DNA from: Actinomycetes bacterium
GTDB taxonomy: Bacteria; Actinomycetota; Acidimicrobiia; Acidimicrobiales; RAAP-2
Direction: 5' to 3'
Assembly: GCA_021826255.1 (NCBI GenBank)
Contig: JAKBAZ010000048.1
Coordinates: forward strand, 1 to 8,661
DNA: 8,661 nt
Numbering within the stretch: the first letter of the stretch is position 1; every line of letters starts with the position of its first letter. The position numbers were made by a program, and so were the translations under genes. The notes below the pieces were generated by a model. It saw nothing but the letters and a program-made list of their open reading frames with translations, ran no database searches and was not told the DNA's origin. Shown in pieces: positions 6,938 through 8,661 of this stretch.

Positions 6938-7369
6938 TCAGCGAGCCGACACGTACTCCAGTAGGTCTCGCTTATCGTTCTCGAGCTGTTCAACGCGGTG
7001 CTTGACCACGTCACCGATGGAGATCATGCCCGTGAGAGCGCCCTCTTCGACGACCGGGACGTGGCGGATGCGCCGGTCGGTCATCAGTTTCATCAGCCGG
7101 TCGAGAGTCTCGGACTCGGTGCAGGTGACGACCTGGGAACTCATGATGGAGCGTACGGGGAGGTCGAGGGCCTTCGCCCCGGAACTCGCCAGAGCCCGTA
7201 CGACGTCGCGTTCGGACAGAATGCCGACGAGCGGAGCGCGATCGCCCGAGACGACGAGCGCACCGATACCCCGGTCTCGCAGCTCGTTCACCGCCTCGAG
7301 CACCGGGCGACTCTCGTCGATGGTGGCCACCTGACGACCCTTGGTCTGCAGCAACTGGGATACCTTCAC
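6938..7369 (-). CDS. Two-CBS-domain protein, putative adenosine-ligand sensor
   Basis: A 143-residue protein made almost entirely of a tandem CBS pair. CBS1 covers about 8-62 (GIGALVV, then LVGILSERDVVRAL) and CBS2 about 72-128 (RRIRHVPVVEEGALTGMISIGDVVKHR), followed by a charged helical tail. Stand-alone CBS pairs form Bateman modules that commonly bind AMP, ADP, ATP or S-adenosylmethionine, and the two S/G-x-x-D segments (SERD 52-55, SIGD 117-120) fit a ribose-phosphate contact. No membrane segment or other effector domain is present, so the partner and function are unknown. The start is GTG at 7369-7367, fixed by a perfect AGGAGG seven bases upstream. It converges on atpC with a two-base gap. 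Confidence 0.92.
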   Translation of the reverse strand: MKVSQLLQTKGRQVATIDESRPVLEAVNELRDRGIGALVVSGDRAPLVGILSERDVVRALASSGAKALDLPVRSIMSSQVVTCTESETLDRLMKLMTDRRIRHVPVVEEGALTGMISIGDVVKHRVEQLENDKRDLLEYVSAR

Positions 7370-7376
7370 GTCTCTT

Positions 7377-7382
7377 CCTCCT
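7377..7382 (-). promoter_or_regulatory. Perfect Shine-Dalgarno site of the CBS gene
   Basis: On the minus strand AGGAGG (7382 to 7377, within AAGGAGGAA) lies 7 bases before the GTG start. It is one of the two perfect sites in the window, so it decides the non-ATG start and predicts efficient translation. Confidence 0.85.
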
Positions 7383-7419
7383 TACGCCGGCAACCGGACA
7401 GGCTTACCGTAGGGGCTCG

Positions 7420-7448
7420 ACTTTAAGGCGTGATGAAGCCCGTCTCAA
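7420..7448 (-). promoter_or_regulatory. Candidate promoter of the CBS gene
   Basis: On the minus strand TTGAGA (7448-7443) and TAAAGT (7425-7420) are separated by exactly 17 bases. Each matches four of six bases of the sigma70-type consensus. Transcription would start near 7413 and give a leader of about 44 bases before the GTG at 7369. This is a prediction from spacing and sequence alone. Confidence 0.5.
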
Positions 7449-7470
7449 CGTTTTGCTCGTGAACTTTAAG

Positions 7471-7482
7471 ACAAGGCCTTGT
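7471..7482. repeat. 12-base perfect palindrome, possible operator
   Basis: ACAAGGCCTTGT is a perfect inverted repeat without a spacer. It lies upstream of the candidate CBS promoter and between TTGAGA (7496-7491) and TAAAGT (7468-7463) of the second promoter-like unit. Position and symmetry suit binding of a dimeric regulator, but no regulator gene is nearby and a chance occurrence is possible. Confidence 0.4.
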
Positions 7483-7631
7483 GCGTCATTTCTCAAGCGA
7501 CGCCACACCTCTGACTCGTTCGACTCGGTCCACTGTGCGCTCTGGCGAGGTGGTCCCGGAGACGTGCTCGACGAACCTGGCGCGAGGACGGTGGTAGGCG
7601 GTGGTGTGAGAGTCCTTGACGACGGGGTGGG

Positions 7632-8618
7632 CTAGAGCCCGGTCGTGAACTCTTGCAACTTGTCGTGGCGGTGAAACGTCTCGATGGTGCGTACCGTTCC
7701 CGAGCGTGATCGGACGACGAGGGACTGGGTGGTGGCTCCAAAGTCGGTAAAACGCACGCCACGTAAGAACTCGCCATCGGTGATGGCCGTGGCGGAGAAG
7801 AAGCAGTTGTCCGAGGCGACGAGATCGTCGGTCGTCAAGACCTTGTCGAAGGAGTACCCCAACTCTTCGGCGTGGCGACGCTCCTCGTCGTTACGCGCGT
7901 GTAGCACCCCTTGAATCTCTCCACCGAGACCCTTGAGGGCGGCGGCGGCGATGACGCCCTCGGGAGTTCCCCCGATGCCCATCAGGCAGTCCGCCCCCGA
8001 GTTGGGCCAGGCGGTCGCGACCGCCCCGGCGACGTCGCCGTCAGTGATGGAGATCACTCGGGCCCCGGCGTCACGAATCTCTCCCACGAGTTCGTCGTGA
8101 CGGGGCCGGTCGAGAACGACGACACCGAGCTCGAAGATCGATTTCTTGAGCCGTCGAGCCAGTTCGGTGAGGTTGTCGGCGACGGAGGCGTGGATGTCGA
8201 TGGCGCCCCGACCTCGGGGGCCCACGGCAATCTTGCGCATGTAGTAACTGGGCCCGGGGTCAAACATGGTTCCGCGTTCGGCGAGGGCGATGACGGACAT
8301 CGCTCCAGGTAGACCCTTCGCCGTGAGGGTGGTGCCGTCGACGGGGTCGACCGCGATGTCGACGGCCGGCGGAGCACCGTTTCCGATGTTCTCTCCGTTG
8401 TAGAGCATCGGCGCCTCGTCCTTCTCGCCCTCGCCGATGACGACCAGACCGTCCATGGGAACCGCGCCGAGAACGAATCGCATGGCGTCGACGGCGGCCC
8501 CGTCCGCGGCGTTCTTATCGCCCCGGCCGGCCCAGCGCGCGGCGGCGATCGCCGCGGCCTCAGTCACGCGAATTAACTCCAGGGCAAGGTTGCGATCCGG
8601 CTTATTCGGTCGTAGCAC
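7632..8618 (-). CDS. glpX: Class II fructose-1,6-bisphosphatase
   Basis: This cytoplasmic enzyme removes the 1-phosphate from fructose 1,6-bisphosphate to give fructose 6-phosphate, the committing step of gluconeogenesis. The product is 328 residues, typical for the GlpX family. It shows RVTEAAA (17-23), GRGDKN (31-36), the metal-site motif GEGEKDEAPML (62-72), DPVDGTT (91-97) of the lithium-sensitive phosphatase superfamily, KPRHD-like RPRHDEL (171-177) and GIGGTPEGV (214-222) with metal ligand E220. The frame remains open to the window edge, but GTG at 8618-8616 is the only candidate start upstream of the conserved LALE region. It is preceded by only GGAG at a long distance, so the start is less sure than the identity. 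In some autotrophs GlpX also acts on sedoheptulose bisphosphate; no evidence for that is visible here. Confidence 0.95.
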   Translation of the reverse strand: MLRPNKPDRNLALELIRVTEAAAIAAARWAGRGDKNAADGAAVDAMRFVLGAVPMDGLVVIGEGEKDEAPMLYNGENIGNGAPPAVDIAVDPVDGTTLTAKGLPGAMSVIALAERGTMFDPGPSYYMRKIAVGPRGRGAIDIHASVADNLTELARRLKKSIFELGVVVLDRPRHDELVGEIRDAGARVISITDGDVAGAVATAWPNSGADCLMGIGGTPEGVIAAAALKGLGGEIQGVLHARNDEERRHAEELGYSFDKVLTTDDLVASDNCFFSATAITDGEFLRGVRFTDFGATTQSLVVRSRSGTVRTIETFHRHDKLQEFTTGL

Positions 8619-8625
8619 GTAAGCG

Positions 8626-8631
8626 AGGCTA
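8626..8631 (-). promoter_or_regulatory. Possible -10 element of a leaderless glpX transcript
   Basis: On the minus strand TAGCCT fits the loose actinobacterial TAnnnT pattern and lies seven bases before the GTG at 8618. Transcription could therefore begin at or very near the start codon. No good -35 hexamer is seen at the right distance, so the call is tentative. Confidence 0.25.
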
Positions 8632-8661
8632 CTCCGGGGGGTGTGTCGATGGGGTTACGAC

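Larger units (their letters stand above)
7370..7631. other. Intergenic region between the CBS gene and glpX
   Basis: This is 262 bases without a convincing gene. The right part (about 7500-7631), downstream of glpX, shows no U-tract terminator, tRNA-like fold or recognisable reading frame. The left part (7370-7500) holds the CBS-gene Shine-Dalgarno site, a good promoter candidate, a second promoter-like unit and a 12-base palindrome. It is noticeably richer in A/T than the flanking genes, as expected for regulatory DNA. Confidence 0.6.

Noticed and set aside
7453..7635. A 60-codon plus-strand open frame (TTG start) in the CBS-glpX gap
   Set aside because: It has no Shine-Dalgarno site, crosses the promoter elements and the end of glpX, and has no recognisable composition or motif.
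7629..7640. GGGCTAGAGCCC at the glpX stop codon, as terminator
   Set aside because: The loop is too tight (two bases, or four with a shorter stem) and there is no T-run on the minus strand after it.
1..8661. CRISPR arrays, insertion sequences, tRNA or rRNA genes, prophage or defence genes
   Set aside because: I looked for repeat arrays, transposase motifs and tRNA T-loops on both strands and saw none; the window is core metabolism.

Overview
The window is an F-type ATP synthase operon of a high-G+C actinobacterium, followed by two genes on the opposite strand. The lineage is inferred. The c subunit closely resembles actinobacterial c subunits from memory (GIGDG, ARQPE, GLAEAMYFINL). The delta subunit has the long, two-headed form known from that phylum. 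GTG starts and Shine-Dalgarno sites are common, and third codon positions are G/C-rich. A deep-branching, non-mycobacterial group such as Acidimicrobiia fits best, because the mycobacterial b-delta fusion, alpha C-terminal tail and gamma loop are all absent. This placement is not certain.

Layout: bases 1-97 hold the 3' end of a small membrane protein gene, probably atpI-like, whose stop codon directly abuts atpB. From 98 to 6935 run eight plus-strand genes in canonical order: atpB (a), atpE (c), atpF (b), atpH (delta), atpA (alpha), atpG (gamma), atpD (beta) and atpC (epsilon). Gaps are 4 to 51 bases. All have intact length and key residues, so together they encode one complete FoF1 complex. 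The operon promoter lies upstream of the window, and no internal promoter or convincing terminator is visible.

The atpC stop is two bases from the stop of a convergent minus-strand gene for a two-CBS-domain protein (6938-7369). A 262-base intergenic region (7370-7631) carries its Shine-Dalgarno site, a good promoter candidate, a second promoter-like unit and a 12-base perfect palindrome. Beyond it, also on the minus strand, is glpX, a class II fructose-1,6-bisphosphatase of gluconeogenesis (7632-8618).

No undescribed system is evident. The points most worth a second look are the tandem N-terminal domains of the unfused delta subunit, the combination of c-subunit residues at the site known in mycobacteria to bind diarylquinolines, the regulatory region of the CBS gene, and the terminator-free convergent junction.
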